Origin: Vandiemenella viatica
Lineage: Eukaryota > Arthropoda > Insecta > Orthoptera > Morabidae
Assembly (NCBI GenBank): GCA_031002005.1
Contig: CM061919.1
Span: 173,335,121-173,399,120 of the forward strand
Direction: 5' to 3'
Length of the DNA: 64,000 bases
In this document: positions 20,307 through 35,300 of the stretch, in pieces
How the letters are laid out: each line of letters starts with the position of its first letter
Numbering within the stretch: position 1 is the first letter of the stretch
Program-made: the position numbers and the translations under genes
Notes under the pieces: model-generated
Databases searched by the model: none
What the model was told of the DNA's origin: nothing
The model's input: only the letters and a program-made list of their open reading frames with translations

Positions 20307-23300
20307 GTAAGTCATTTTAACGTTCAAGAAAAAAGTGCACTGATATTCTTATTTTTAGCTAAGCTTGTGTGAAAACACTGATGACTCGGAAGAATGAAGA
20401 CTTTCTCAGTGTGTAAAATGTCATGAGATATGCACTTTGTCAGAATATCTCATTGGTGCAGCATTTTGTGATTTTGATCCTGTCTTCTTATTTTCTTGGG
20501 ATGATGTTGCTTCACAGTTTCAGTGGTCCCTGACTAACAGGGCATGGGATCTCAATAACCTCTTAAATGGTTATCTTGCAAATATCATCAGGTTTTGTCC
20601 ATTATTCAGGATGCTTTGAAATCAAACCCTTTGTCAGGCTGCCTTAGGCCAGTGGTTCCCAAATTGTGGTCTGTGGATCCCTGGGGCTCCATGGAAGGGT
20701 CACAAGGGTTCTGTGTTCTGTCCAAAAATTAAATAAAATGTTCTTTAAAAAGAGTCATAACCGCGTAGTGAGAAGGGTATCATAGTTATGCTTCCGTTTG
20801 TGATGACTTAACGATGCAAGACTGGTTTTTCAGCTTACGCTTATAAAAAATGTGTGATCAATTAAGGTTCCGTGGCCAAAAGTAAATTGGGAACCGCTGC
20901 CTTAGGCCATGTGTGGATAAGTGTGTGCTGACGAACTGATCGTAGGGAATTCCAGTTCTGCTTGAAGTGTCCTCTTCTGTTCTTTAGGCAGCTCCACTAG
21001 AACCATACTGTTTTGCTGTTTGGACTAATGCTGATACGACTGTGGATTGACGGCCACAGCCTGAAGGTGAGAAGTGGATTTAAGTTTTAATTACACTAGA
21101 ACTTGAATTATCCGAACTCTGATTATCTGAATCGCTGAATATCCAAATCACTGTTTTAACTCATCCCACTGAAGAATTGTTGGAAATAGGGAATGGCCAG
21201 TTTAAAACAATCTTTTTTATCGCCAAGCTTGTTGCAACCAATGGACCAGTCTGTTATCGAAACCATGAAACGCCATTACAGAAGGCAACTTTTAGAGAAA
21301 CTTTTGGTGGAGGGCAAAGATGAAGAAGGTGTGTTGGCTAGCCACAAAAAATAAATTTGAAAGATTGCCCATACATGATGGTGGAAGCTTGGAGCCTGGT
21401 TAAGGCAGTCACATTAAGACATGCGTGGAACAAATTGAAAGGCATACCAACTGGAGAAGAGAAGAAAAATGAGAAAATGAAGCTCAGGTATAGAAAAGGG
21501 AAGAGACGGGAGAAGATTTGGATGACGTGTCACTTGAGAAATTCAGAAACATTCTTTTGAAATTTTCTGGATGTTCAGAAGTTAGTGCTGAGATATAGGA
21601 GAGTGGATGGTGTGTGATTCGTCAGACCCTGAGTATGAAATTCTAAATGATGATGAACATGTTGAAAGTGTGAGAGAAGCAAGTGTTGAGGAAGAAGATG
21701 ACCTTAACGTCGAAGTTGAAGCAGACACGTGACCATCAGCTAGTCAAGCATTTGCCGGCCTTGAAATGCATTGAAGTGGATGGAGCATCAGCCCGAGAGT
21801 GACCACATGCAACTTCTCACTGTCAAGCGGGTGCTACAATCAAACAGCTTTCTTTGACTGAGACATTCAACATGCAAAGTCTTTTATTTACAATATGTTA
21901 CATACAAACTTAACATGTAAAAGTTTTGCCTTTTCATTTAATTAATTAAAAGCTCTTTTTCTTTAAAAATACGTTTTTTCTTCCATTTTGAACATACATA
22001 TACTAATTAATTAAAATATACCCTTTTCCGAGAAAAAATCAAATTATCTGAATTTTTTACTATCCGAATGGGAACTGGTCCCAATTGATTCGGATAATTG
22101 CAGTTTTACTATACATGAAGGAAGGCAAGACTTGCAATGGAATCAGTTTATTGGTCTCAAAGACTGAGTAATACAATTGGTAACATGCTGCAAAGCGGAT
22201 TCCAACTGTCACCAATTTATCTAAGCCCTAATATGGTAGTTAGTGAATCTCTTAGTGCAAACTGGAATAGTTAACTGTTAGGCAGATGGGAGGTTAATTG
22301 GGGGGGGGGGGCTTGGGAGGAGGGGTGGCAGGCTACTATTGAAATATAATTATCTTCTCTTGATGACTGCTGACACTAAAAGACACTGCTTCATAGCTTG
22401 CAATTCCAAAGCTGCCTCAGACTTATGGTCAACAATAAAGGGCTGACTGCAAGCTGAGTAAATTCCTATATATGCCACAATTAGTGGGTCAATGATAGCT
22501 TGATGACCTAATAATTTTGTAATCCCTCAAATAGTAATGGTCTTCAAAGTGACCTCTCACACCTTGTCTTTTCGTAATACGACACACTAAATGTGGTGAT
22601 TTGAAATTGCAGTAACAAACTGTTTCATACCCAGGACTTCTCCTTCATCTCCTTGGTTAGCAGAATATGATCTTCATGTCAGTATTCCTCAGAATTCTTT
22701 TAATTTCACCCAATTTTAACCAGTATCATAGAAAGGCAAATTTATCAGAATTTACTTCTTTGCCAATGACTGTAAATAGCAATGCTGAGGCCGGCTGTTC
22801 ACTCCATTTATCAGTGCTATATGTGTCATGCGTAGTATTTATATTTCGGTCAGATGACAAAAATTTGCTGTGGTGATATACAGCATTGAGAAGTATCTTG
22901 GGTTTGATTTTGAAGGCACTAGACCAGTGTTTCTCAATGGCAAAGACGTGGTTTGCAGGCAGAATATTAAAAATTTACTCTCATTGTAGGGCTGTGAGGG
23001 AGTATCAGCTGTAAGTTCAACTTTCTAAAAGCCAACATCGAGGCACAATTCTGGCCTTCCCAGGATATGAGGATAGGACAGTATTGTTCCTACAATAGCC
23101 TATTCACTAAATAATGGCATCATTAATGGTTTAAGAATTACGTTATTTACTGTTTCCTGAGGGTCTTGTTGTAGGTATGAGGGACTGCGATAGACTGTGA
23201 TAGAATTGGTAATATGAAGTAAACGAGAGTATAAGGTTTCAGATTTTGTTTCCTTTACCTTATTTTGTGCATATAGGTTATTGTAGCATCCAGCCTTCGG

Positions 23301-26300
23301 TAGCATTACGATTAGTATTTTCTATTAAGGGATACCCTACTTATTTTAACTTATTTCCAAATATTGAGGAATCTTCAGTCAGTATGTGTTGCAATTCTTA
23401 TGTTTATAAAAGTTAATTTTAGTTGTGTGTTGTGGTAAGCTAGTCGATGACTACATTGACAAATGTAAATTAGAAAAAAATCTGTTGAACTTCTGTTGAG
23501 TATTTTGGTTGAGTGATTTGAGTAAGATGTAATCTGTAAGTAGGTTAAAACATAGTTTTCATTAATAAAAGTATTTATGGTTCATAATTTTTCCCTAACG
23601 TAAATGCAAACTGAATGACTGGAATTATACGACACAAAATGTGTTTTGTTCTGAGTACTTGTGAGATTAAGTAATTGCACATTGCAGACATATGTAGGAG
23701 GGATGAATCTATGAAATGTCAGCTACACCAATGAAATAAAATGAATGATTCAATTGATCTGTTGATGAATTGCTACAAATTGAAGTATGATTGATGCATA
23801 GCAGTCTGTCATGTCACAAAGCTAGGTAAAAAGGGATGTTAAACTGTTTAGATGACTTAATTAATATGGAAATACAGTAGAAGTCTGATTATCCAAGGTA
23901 AACGGGACCGGGACCACCTCGGATAACGAAAAACTCGGATAACCGGAGGTCAGGTCAAGGAAAGAGGTTACAATGAATCAACAAACGTATTAAAACTGAA
24001 ATAATACAATTTATTTGTAGTGTAAAACTAATTTGTGAAGCAATAAAGTTGTTTTTTGTACATTTATTACGATCACTTGCCAAAAAAGTTTTCAATTGTC
24101 TTCTGGGTCATAATTTTGTTTCTCTTCTTAGCGGAAGTATAACGCCAACACCACACTCTAGTTGGAAAAATATTCCATATCTTCATTAAAGTTATTTCAA
24201 ACATTTGCCTCAGTTAACCCGGCGGCTCGGATAATCTGAACTCGGATAACCGGACTTTTACTGTAATAGGAAGATAAATTTTGCCACTGTGGCATATTAT
24301 TACTGCAAGTGAAGAAGATTAAATCTCCTGATCTTATAAAATTTACTTGATATACTGCTATCTTATTTTTTAATTGCCCTCTCCCCAACTTAAGGTTTTG
24401 TTTCTATGGAGATATCTGCCCAACAGAGTCTTTGAAGAACCTACCAGCTGAGGAAGCAGAACAACTGGTGATGCTATCACAATCAGCACTTCAAATATGT
24501 GAAATGACAATAGGTGATCCTGTTGTGATCAGCTCACTAAATTGCACTGCAGTAAAGTTCGCATGGCCAACAGCTGACAGATCTCTTACCTCTGTCTCAA
24601 TGCTCAAGGAAGGTATGTCCCTGATAGTTAATTTCTCTGTTTGCTGCCTGTACCAACATATCAAAAGTAATTCTGAGGTTGATTAGTGCTTTCATATATA
24701 AGACTTTTTCCTTTGGCAACTAATTAGGATGTGGTGATTACTGATATTGAAACTATTTAAATCCTTAAAATAATAAGCTTTCTTGGGGTATCTTCTACAT
24801 GAATTTGGGCATAGTCCCAAATTCTAATTTCTTACTTTTATTCTCCTGTATATGGTTAATTTTTTTTTTAAACTTTATAATCATTCATAGTTGTTGTAGA
24901 GTTTGTGTACTTGTGGCAGTTTCCCCTGCAAAGATGACAAGAAAATTTACTTTAAATTCGTTAATTATTTTGCACATGTGTTATCTGCAAATGATTGTTT
25001 TCTCCTACGTTCTATTACCTGTAATTGGATATTGATTTATGGTAATGGTCATCTCTCCCCTTCTATATTCTGGTCCTAATCCTTCACCAAATTTACTTCT
25101 AGGTCATTTGTCAATGTGTGTGTTGTCCACACACACCCATCATTCTCTTCAGCTGCATCTTGTCTTCTAGTGATTTTCAAACCTTATAATTTTTCATATC
25201 AATTATTGATTGTGTTTCACAGTAATTTTCACTAAAAAATGTGCCTTGCTCCCTTTCCACCTGATCCAATTCCTGTATTAGATACTTATGATATCTATTC
25301 CATATGACCGAGCCTAGTGGTTGAGTGGCGATGCTTGAGCCTGGCATTCAGGAGAATGCAGATTCAAATCTCTGTCTAGCCATCCTGATTTCGGTTTTCT
25401 ATGACTTATAAAAATCACTCCAGATGAATGCTGGGATGGTTGTTTCAAAAGGCCACAGCTGAATTTCTTTCCATTCCTTTTACCCAATAAAAAGAAGTGT
25501 TCGATATGGTCCCATCATTCTCATGCAAGGCGCTGACTAAGGTTTTATTTTCTATTCTGCTTACTTCCCTGTTATCTCTCTTCATTACTCCTTCCAATAG
25601 ATGCAGAAGTTTTAAATCCTTTTCTACCAGCTTTACTGTGTGTCCTTAAGTGATATTATGAGATACATACATGTTGCACCTTTTACAAGCAAATTCCCCT
25701 CTAGTACTTAGTTATTCAAAACTTTTATTTCCCTGTCTGTGTATATAACCACATGACTTATTTGGAATTATTTGTCTTCATTCCTTGTTTACCTACCCAA
25801 CTAACTATCATGTCCAGTTCTCTCTGTAACGATTCACAATCCTCTCTCGTTTTAATCCTGTTATACAACTTTGCCATGTAGCAACCTGATTTATGATTAT
25901 AAAACAACAACAGAATCATTTAACACAGTAATGAATAGTTATGATACCGGTATACTACTCTGTAGCACTTCTGTTGTCACATCTACCTCTTTTGACATAT
26001 TTCCAACACTTTCTACCTTCCTCTTAAGAACCCAACAAGACACATCCATGTTTACACCAATGATTTTAAACTTATTCACTGCTATTCTATGGCCTGTTCT
26101 GTCAAATACCTAAAGAGTTATGTTAGTAATATTAAACACTTGTGTCTTCAAATTAATGGTGGCTAGAAATTTTGCATTCAGAAAGACGTGGTATCGAATT
26201 CCTATCTGGCCATCCAGATATTGGTTTCCTAAGGTTCACCAAATCACTCCAGATGAATGCCAGGATAATTCTTTCAAAAGGTCATGGCAGAATTCATTCC

Positions 26301-29300
26301 CATTTCTCCCCCTCAGTCCTTTCCCACCTGTAATGGTCTCAGCATTGAAGAGACGTAACTGCATTTTAAGATGAAGAATGCCACTGGTTGTGTGCTTCAT
26401 TTATTTTCTGTTTGGAACTTCATTTTCAACATTTGTTTCTGTGGTTACTAAATATTGCTGTATATACTTAAACGACTTTTCAAAATGGCTGGTGGATTGT
26501 TTTATTATTATTATTATTATTTTTTTTTAATACTCCTCTCTTCTTTCACATTTTAATTTTTCATGTCAGTAAGAGTTAATATGGAAGATCTTTGGTTATA
26601 ATAGCATTATTAACTACTTAGGCATACCATTTTTACCTTATTTTTTTTTTTTTTGTGGCTTTCGCTGTGATACTAAAGCTGGTGATCCAAAATTTGCAGG
26701 CTTGGATGTGTTCCGGGGCCAGTTTGGTGCACCTGTAACAGTCACCAAACTGCCAGAAGCCCCATATCCTGCAATGGAGGTGTGTATCAATGTACTCTCA
26801 TCTTTTGAGCCTCCCTCAGACTTGACCACTCTACTCCAACACCGTTACCAAGGGAAATTCATATGTGTTGGGAACAGACTAAGGCTTTTGCACTTTGGCA
26901 GAACACTACTATTTGAAGTTGTTAAAATCAAACCCTACAGTGTCACCGATAAAGATATGACTTCAGTCTCAAACAAACTTAACAGCCTCAAACTTGGTGA
27001 TAATGTTTGTTTTTCAGAAGTGGACAGTAAATCAAAAGAAAGGACTATAAGTGATGGTGCTATTTTTTACTGTGTTATACGGAATACAAATTGGATTGTT
27101 CATAAGACAGGTGGTACATCACAGGATAAAGGGCAGGAAATCAGCTTATCTGATCTTGGAGGAATGGGAGATTTGATAAAAGAGGTCACAGAAATTATGG
27201 ACTTAGCTTTAGGTAACATCAAACCAATACCAGGTAATAATTTACTAAACATTTTTTTCAATTACAAAAAAATCATTATACTCTGAAAGGTATGCTGCTT
27301 TGTACCTCTAATTAACTAGAATGTAGACAGAATTTAGTTAAATACTATTGGATTTTTTCCCCAGTGAGAACATTCTGTTCATTCCTATGTATTAAAACTT
27401 TCATAATTTTCCTAAAATTGTTTATCATTGCTTTGAGCAAAAACAGCAGTATATATTAATCATTTGGTGTTCGTCCTATAGTTGATTTTTCTCATGCTTT
27501 ACTTTTTCCAGTTTACATCTGTTTTGCTATCTCCTAAAAAAAAGTCATATCTTTTTTTTTTTTTTTTAAAGATTGGTATTCCTTTTAATTAAAAACTTAT
27601 GGTTTTCAAAACTTAACTTTATTTAATGACTGACATTAAAAGTATCAGTTAGGAAGCCTAACTTGTAACATGTTTAAGAAATGATGTAAAATGAAGAAAT
27701 GCCACGAGGCAATATCAGTATGGAGAGGAAAGGTAAAGTAAACCCTTCACTTGCTTAAGTTGAAAGAAGGAGGGATAGGATGGCAGTAAATCATAACAAA
27801 AATAGAAAAAAAAAAAGGTCTAGTACAGCACATGAGCCTGTTGTTAACCCAGCCACATAAATAATTGTTTTTGATCTTTAGGTTCAGAATGAGATGGAGG
27901 AAGGAAGGAGGGTGATGAAAACAATACTGTTGAAAATGTTAAGCATGGAAAAGGGAAAATAATCATAGATAGTAACTAAAGAAATGTTTAAGCAGTAAAA
28001 AATTATAAAAAAAGCTAAATAAATATGAGAAGACTATAAATGGGAAAAAGTCTATTTGTTTGAGATATTTTTGGAAAAGGGTACTCTTAGTAAGCTACAG
28101 AGAAGGAATCAACTTTTTTAAAAAAAATTTTTTGGCTGTGTATTTGGATGAATGTGACTCCCACTAAAACTACAACACAGATTTTCATGTGTTATGAAAA
28201 GGAATAAACAGTGTGCATTTCAATTTGGCGTGAACTCAGAAAGCCAAGAAGTTGAGGTAAATAACAAATTTAATTGTTCTATAGTATTCATTTGAAATAG
28301 TCTTATTTTCTGGTGACAGATAAGTTAACTTCTCACAGTTCCTGTGTTTACCAGGATTTCCTGTTGTTAAGTTCAATTCATGTGAAGAATGCTAGAGCAA
28401 GCTGTGAAATTTAGATTCTACTTTAAACTGTGGGTTCTCTCTTTGTGGTAGGATTACTGGGTTATTTGATGTGCTTGTATGAAAACTGCTGAATTTTGTT
28501 TTATTTTGGATATAATCCTGTAGTTTGGGCAAAACATGAAGAATTACTGATTAAAGAGAATGGTCCATAGCTTTGCAGTCTATTTGAATGAAGTTGCAGG
28601 CAGCAGCAAGTATGTTCAACATAAATGAATAACTTGTCTGTATAGTTTATTAATATATTTTTATTAATTATATTGTTCATATTTTTTTGAGAATTTTTCA
28701 CTACTTGTGGTTTTCTTCAATTAACAACAGTATGATTATTTTCTTTTTTGCACCCAGCATTTCCAATGATATTGTTTTTGTCACTCCCAAAATCTCCACT
28801 CTGAACCTGGTTGTAAAAATATTGAAATATTGTTTTTTTGGTCTTCTGTTTGTGCAGTGTGTTTTATTGCCAAATCCTGTCTACCTTCAACTTTTGCAAG
28901 AGACGGTTTTATCGATACTTTCCATTCCATTTTAATATTGTTTTGACGTAGACACAATAAGTCTGTAATAGTGATTAAACTGACCAGGCAGTACAAATTG
29001 CTTTAAATCTCAATGTTACTTTATGAAATAGTTGTGTCTGCTTTTTTGTGCATGTGAAATTTGAGCTGTTAAATCATAGATAAGCTATCAAAGAAATGAG
29101 GCTAGGTACAAGTAAGTCTCAAAGCAGTTCTGTTTTTCGTCTTACTTGAATCTCCTTTCCTTCTAACTTTAAGTTGTGTTCTAATGTTATAAACAGTTTA
29201 GTACATTCAATTTCTTTCTAGAACCACTTGACACTTCCTTTCCTTCAAAAGATTTTATGGTTGTGGATGACACACAGTCACATTTCAGGATCACTCTCTG

Positions 29301-32300
29301 AATGCGATGTTTAATATGGTGCCCCTTGGGACGTACACAAACATTTTGCGTTTTTTGCATGTTTATAAAGTATCATGTGCCAGTGTTGTCTGTGGGTGCC
29401 CACATAACCCTTGTTCTATTTTTTTTTTTTTTTTTAAACTACAGCGATAACAGGCAAGAAAACAGCAGTCTTGGGATGTGGTATCAAGTGAGGTTCGTCT
29501 CAGCCTTAGGCCAGGATGCACTCCATGATTAATAGAATCTCTATTTTGTTCTTATCGCATGCCCTTGCTGGCTGATCTGTGAATACTTGCACTGCCAAGT
29601 ACTTGTCACAACTGAAGTAATAATTGTGAATCTTCCTCCTCCCCTTAGCTCCCAACATGTTCTCATTTGATGTAGTTTTCGCCAGTCCCAAAGTGATATG
29701 GGGATGGCTCTTCTGGTAGGCAGACATGTAAAACAAAATTAAAAAAAAATATTATTGAATATAGAAATTGAAAGGTAACTTAAAATTTGTTCACAGAACA
29801 ACGAGTTCAATTAAATAGCATATCAAGTTTAAAGTTATTTGCTTAGATAATTCAAGTCATAGATCAGAGTAAATAGTTATAGAAAATCGGAATGTAGCGT
29901 TAACATATTTAGTATATTAGATTCAGACCTTTTCATAAACGAAAATGTTACTTTTATTTTCAGAGCCATTGTGGACTGCAGCTAGTAGAATAAAGTTAGA
30001 AACCTTGTAACTAGAAAATTCCATTAAAGTGTGTGAGAAAGAAATCTTGCATGGAGTTGGTGCAAAACCTTCTGTCTCAGCTCTATCCATGACCTTGCCT
30101 AGGATAATTTCAGCTCTTGCTTTGCTATATTAAATCGGTCACCACTTAGCTTGATAAAACCCTAAGGTAGAGTAATAGATAATAATTTTCACAAGTCTAT
30201 TGCTGGTAAATAATCATTATATTCTTCAAACTTTAGCAAAGTCAAAAACTGAACTGGCATCAGACAATTTTTCCTATGATAAAGTTGCAAATTCGATTAA
30301 CCAATTGAGCCAGACCAAAACCCATAGTTCAAAGTCCAACTAATTATCACATGAAAGCATATATGATCAACACATGCTTCTACAGTTCGACATGTTTGCC
30401 GATGACCAACACTCAGGTTATACCGACGCACCACATGGCGAAAAATACTGCTTCAAAACTACATAGTTGCCCTCTAACTGAAACTGGCTGACTGAGCGGT
30501 GCCTACATCTCACCAAAATAACATGCCACCAAGCGTGGTTATGCTCAAACTTAAACTGGCTGACTGAGTGAACCTACATTGTGCCAACAGGGTGGCATAG
30601 TAGTGCTCAAAATTAAACGTGCTGGCTGACTGCGGAAGGAGGAGGGAAATTCTGTCCTAATATTTATAGAAATATCCGTGGGAATGCAAGACTTCCTCGT
30701 TTCCCACGAGAAAGATCTGGTAATCTGATCAGATATCAAATCTTACCCCTGTAAACTTGCATCAGGTATTTGACCTTGACGACTAAAAGTATTCCTATCA
30801 CTCAGAAAGCTAGAGTAGCTAGATCTTCTAAAAAGCATTAACTTTTATCCTTATAAAATTATTGTATCTTTAATAGTTTCACCGTAAAAAAAATAAAATA
30901 TTTTAAGCAATTCCCAAGACCTGTAAATAACTTTTACAATTTCGTAGTTAGGAAACTGAAACAACTTTCATTTTACTTTTAATTTGCTGCTCTTTTATTT
31001 GATATCACTCAAGCCATGTTTACTATTTTCAAAAAGGTGAAATAAAATTCGTAAACCAAAAACAGAATCTGACAAATTTATATTTTCTAAATTCTTAAAG
31101 TCTGAAAGTAGCTTCAAACCAATCTACGTATCCAAAAACGCCTATTGTGCAAATTTGAAGTCTCTGACGGCCTTCTTTGATTTACTATAATTTTTTTATA
31201 AATATCACTCCAGGTGAATGCTAGAGGCTAATGCAACAGAAAATACTGTCTTGTTCAGATACTTTCTCAAAACTATATAAACCTGATTTGAATTAGCTTA
31301 GCAACTGACTTCAAAAATGTTATGCAATGCTATTCAATTTAAATCTTGGTTCTGAGAACAAATTTTGTCACGCAGTTACAAAGTTTAAAGGATGGAAGCC
31401 GGTGTAGTAAGTTAAGACACAATTACACATTTAAAATTCTAGAAGCCACAATTTAGAAGATAGAAAGTTAGTTTATAGCTTAGAGGAAGTGTAATCTTGT
31501 CTTACACAGCATATAAAAGTTTGAAAAGGTTCACTGAAGTTTAAAGATTGGTTTTAGAGCAATTTGTAAAAACTTTCACTACATGTGGAAATGTCAAAGT
31601 AGCCAGTTTAGAAGATATAAGTAAATTCAGGTGAGAAAATTATATCCAAAAGAAAGTACATTCCAATACAAACAGTTTTCAGAAAGTCTCGTTAAGATCC
31701 ATGTACTATTTTGGGTCAGGACGGAACAAAGTAGAGATTTTTACAGTCTCAAGAAAATGCTGAAGCGTGCCATTTTTTAAAATTTAATTTAATTACAATG
31801 GAGCACAGGCTCCGGTGGCAATTTCCCTACACACCCATCTTCCCCCTATCCTGCACCCACCTACATTTGCCCTCTACAAATTTTATCTTTAAATTCCTTC
31901 AAAGTTTTCGGTAAATTATTCATCATTTCTCTTGGTAACTCATTCCAATCCCTGACACCCTTACCTAAAAAAGAGAATCTTCCCACACCCTTGTGCCTGA
32001 AATCGAGTGCCAGCTTGTGGTCATGGTCATCTTTTTCATTCCATGCACTACTTTTCATACCTATTGCAATATCTTTCCATGCCTCATCACCAGTATATGC
32101 CCTGTACACTCCCATGACCCTCCTCATCCTCCTCCTGTCTTGCAATGAATCCCATTCCAGCTCCTTTATCATATCCGTCACTGATTGCATTCTGCGATAA
32201 TTTCCAGAAACAAATCTAGCAGCCCTTCTTTGCACCCTCTCCAAATCCTGTATTTGATACGTAAAATGAGGGTCCCATACTACACTACCATATTCGAGCA

Positions 32301-35300
32301 ATGGTCTGACCAAAGTTTTGTAACCCAATTCCTTGACTTCTCTTGTACATCCCCTCATAACTCTCTCCAACAAGTGCAGAACTTTGAAACCTTTTCCTAC
32401 CACCTGTCCTATGTGTCCTGCCCAGTTAAGTTTGTTATCAAAAGTAATTCCAAGATATTTGCATTTCAAGTCTTCAGCAAGCAATTCTTTCCCCACCTTA
32501 TATTCATAATTAACCATTTCATCATCCTGAGACAGTGTCTGCTTTAGAAATTCATAATAAATCAAGGAAATCGGATAGCAAATTTGCCTATGCTGAGTAG
32601 GGAACGAGGAAAAAATCACGTTCTTACACGCTTTCTATAAATACAGGCCACAAGCTCGCCTCCAGGCAGTCTTTGAAAATCAATGATCTGGGCGCGAGGC
32701 TAGGCAGATGATTATGAACAACTATTTCCGGGCAGACATATTGGACTGCTAGGTTAACATGTGATAAAATTATCATTCCTCATGTGACTGTAATTTCAGT
32801 TAAGGATTGTAAGGTTAGTCTAACTCGAATGGGTTAATCGTTCCTGCAACAAAATTTCTTTGGTGAATATTTCCGATGTCATAAGTTTGTGACTTTGTAA
32901 ATTTTGAAGAATCTAGTGATTATCAGTTTCAACAGCAACAGTGACTTTTAATAATGACGTGTCTTTTCTGAGTTGAGGTTAATTCAATTTAGGTGGCGAC
33001 TGTGTTCCTGCAAAGCATGGTAAGAGCTGAGGCGTCACTGTTTAGTGAAACCCCCACTACAGTTTAACGTCTTACAAAATCAAGTCATTTAGTCATTGGT
33101 TCAGAACATTGACCCGTTTATTGGGGCTTCTCCAATCATCCATGAAAATGTGTTTCTGGAGAAACATGTTCCACAGCAAATTTCGATATAATACATATCA
33201 AATAGTTGCTGCTATTTGCTAGTGTACAAAATGGATCTGAGTTCTTGGCTATCTGCCTACTCACCTGACGTTTGTACGGTTTAACTGTTTTACTTTTTTT
33301 ATATAATATAAAAAGAATATGTCATAAATAGTAATCTACACAAAGGTTTACTGTGCTCATAAATTCTAATTTCTGCCAAATGTGGAGAATCCCACCTTCC
33401 CTTGGAAATTCGCTGTCTTTTATTGACACTGACATGTAATTATGAAGCATGCATTTAACACTAATCATTTCACAATTTTTCATCAATGAATATTTCTGGA
33501 CGAAATGTGAAAATTACAATATCTTTAAATTAATAGACATTTTCGTTTGTTGTGTAGTTGCTTTCTTATATTCATATCCTTAAAAGGAGGGAGAGAAAGA
33601 AACTCTGCCACTACCAGTTTTAATATATATTAATTCTTCTTTATAGTATTTGGAGTTAGATGAATACTATTTTTCTTTACTGGGTTCCTAAACTGAATTA
33701 TAACCTTGCACCTGACTTTAAATTGATTTGAGTAGCACACAACATTTAAAAATCCCACAGTTTATAGTATAAATTGATGTCTTACTTCCAGATGAACCTT
33801 TCCAACCGTATTAATGAATAGTGAGTAATGATATGGCTCAAGTCTTGCTGGGTTTGTGCATCTGAAGTACTTAAAAGTTTTTTACTTTGCTTTCTTTGCA
33901 TAAAAAATGTTACTTTGTATTTTTCTAGAGCATAAAATTATAATTTTCTTAAATTTACTATCTGTTTGAAGGTGTCAATATTTTATGCTACAGGAGTCCG
34001 TCCAACACGAGGCGTTTTACTGCATGGACCAGCCGGTGCAGGAAAGTCAATGGTGGCAAGGGCACTGGCTGCAGCAAGTGGAGTAACAGTTACTCATACT
34101 CATGGCTCAGAAGTAGTGGATGGATCATGGTCCCCTCCAGCTGCTGGGGGACCCCGCATACTGGTCTTGGATGATGTAGACTGTGTGCCACGGGGAGCGT
34201 CTCCTGCACTATGTCGTCTGCTTGACCGGATGAATGCAGAGGGTGCCTTTTTTATCCTACTGGCCACAACACGCAATCTGGACCGTGTGGATGCAGCACT
34301 GCGACGTCCTGGCAGGTTTGAATTTATTTTTCAAAATGAACAAAAATTTATTTAAAGTTTTTTTCCTTGGTTTTGAATGATTGAAAAAGCAATATCATAA
34401 TTACAGTAATCAAAATCAGGTGTAATGTGACAAAACTTTTTTCTTAGTATAGATCGTGATAATATTCCATGCAGTTTCTGATAAATTTTTCTTGCAACAG
34501 TTTACGCAGGTGGACTTAAGGAGATAATGCCTCATTTCCTTATAGTTGTTTGTAGCAGGTCATTGTTTGCAGTACAAAGTTGATTTTCATATCCTTTTGC
34601 TTAATGGAATGATATTCCTGTATGTTCTGTTTCAAGTGTTGTATCTTTCTTCATGGTAATTAACAGTATTTCATTTGTAGTGAGGGTCCCATCAAAAACT
34701 ATATATTTGTCAATGGTTTAACAATTTTCTCACCATCTGACTTCCACCTCAAGTGCCAGGAACAGAAATAAACTAATACACAAGGAAACCAACACTCTTT
34801 AGTGAATAAGCTTTTTCAGTGAAGTAAATGCTACTGTGTTCCATTAAGTAGTAGGTGAATCTGTATTCGAAGTGGCTACCCTCCCCATGTGAGGGCTGTC
34901 GGAACTTGAAGAGAGTGTACACTCAATGTCTTGTGGGTAGAAGAGAGATTTTTTGAAATTGTATGAACCTCTCCCTGAGAAAAAGGTAAACTAAACACTT
35001 TCTAACATGACGAATATGTTATTATTATTATCTTTTTTAAAATTGGAAACAGTAACCAACATAGTTAATAAATGAAAAAAAAAGCAGAATTAGTTGCATT
35101 GAAAATGATTTTTTGGAAGTTATAGGTAGCATAAATATTGAAAAATTATCTATTTTATGCTGAAAGAGAGAGAGAGAAAGCAAGCAAGCGAACAAAGATT
35201 GTGCAGTAAACGTTTTTGCAGTTTCTGCCAATAAATCCTAGACTCTGGTGTTAATGGTCAATATTTTGGGAAAAAAAAATGATTTACATGAGCAGTCATG

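Larger units (their letters stand above)
20307..24411 (+). other. AFG2A-like intron 1, filled with DNA transposons
   Basis: Holds the hAT MITE (20650-20899), the pogo remnant (21094-22111) and the pogo MITE (23875-24263). Between 22120 and 23870 I see no gene or repeat, apart from a G-rich run near 22302. Confidence 0.6.

Noticed and set aside
27211..27216. Alternative exon 3 donor (TTTAG|GTAACA)
   Set aside because: It leaves phase 0, which does not join to exon 4; the donor at 27234 (phase 1) does.
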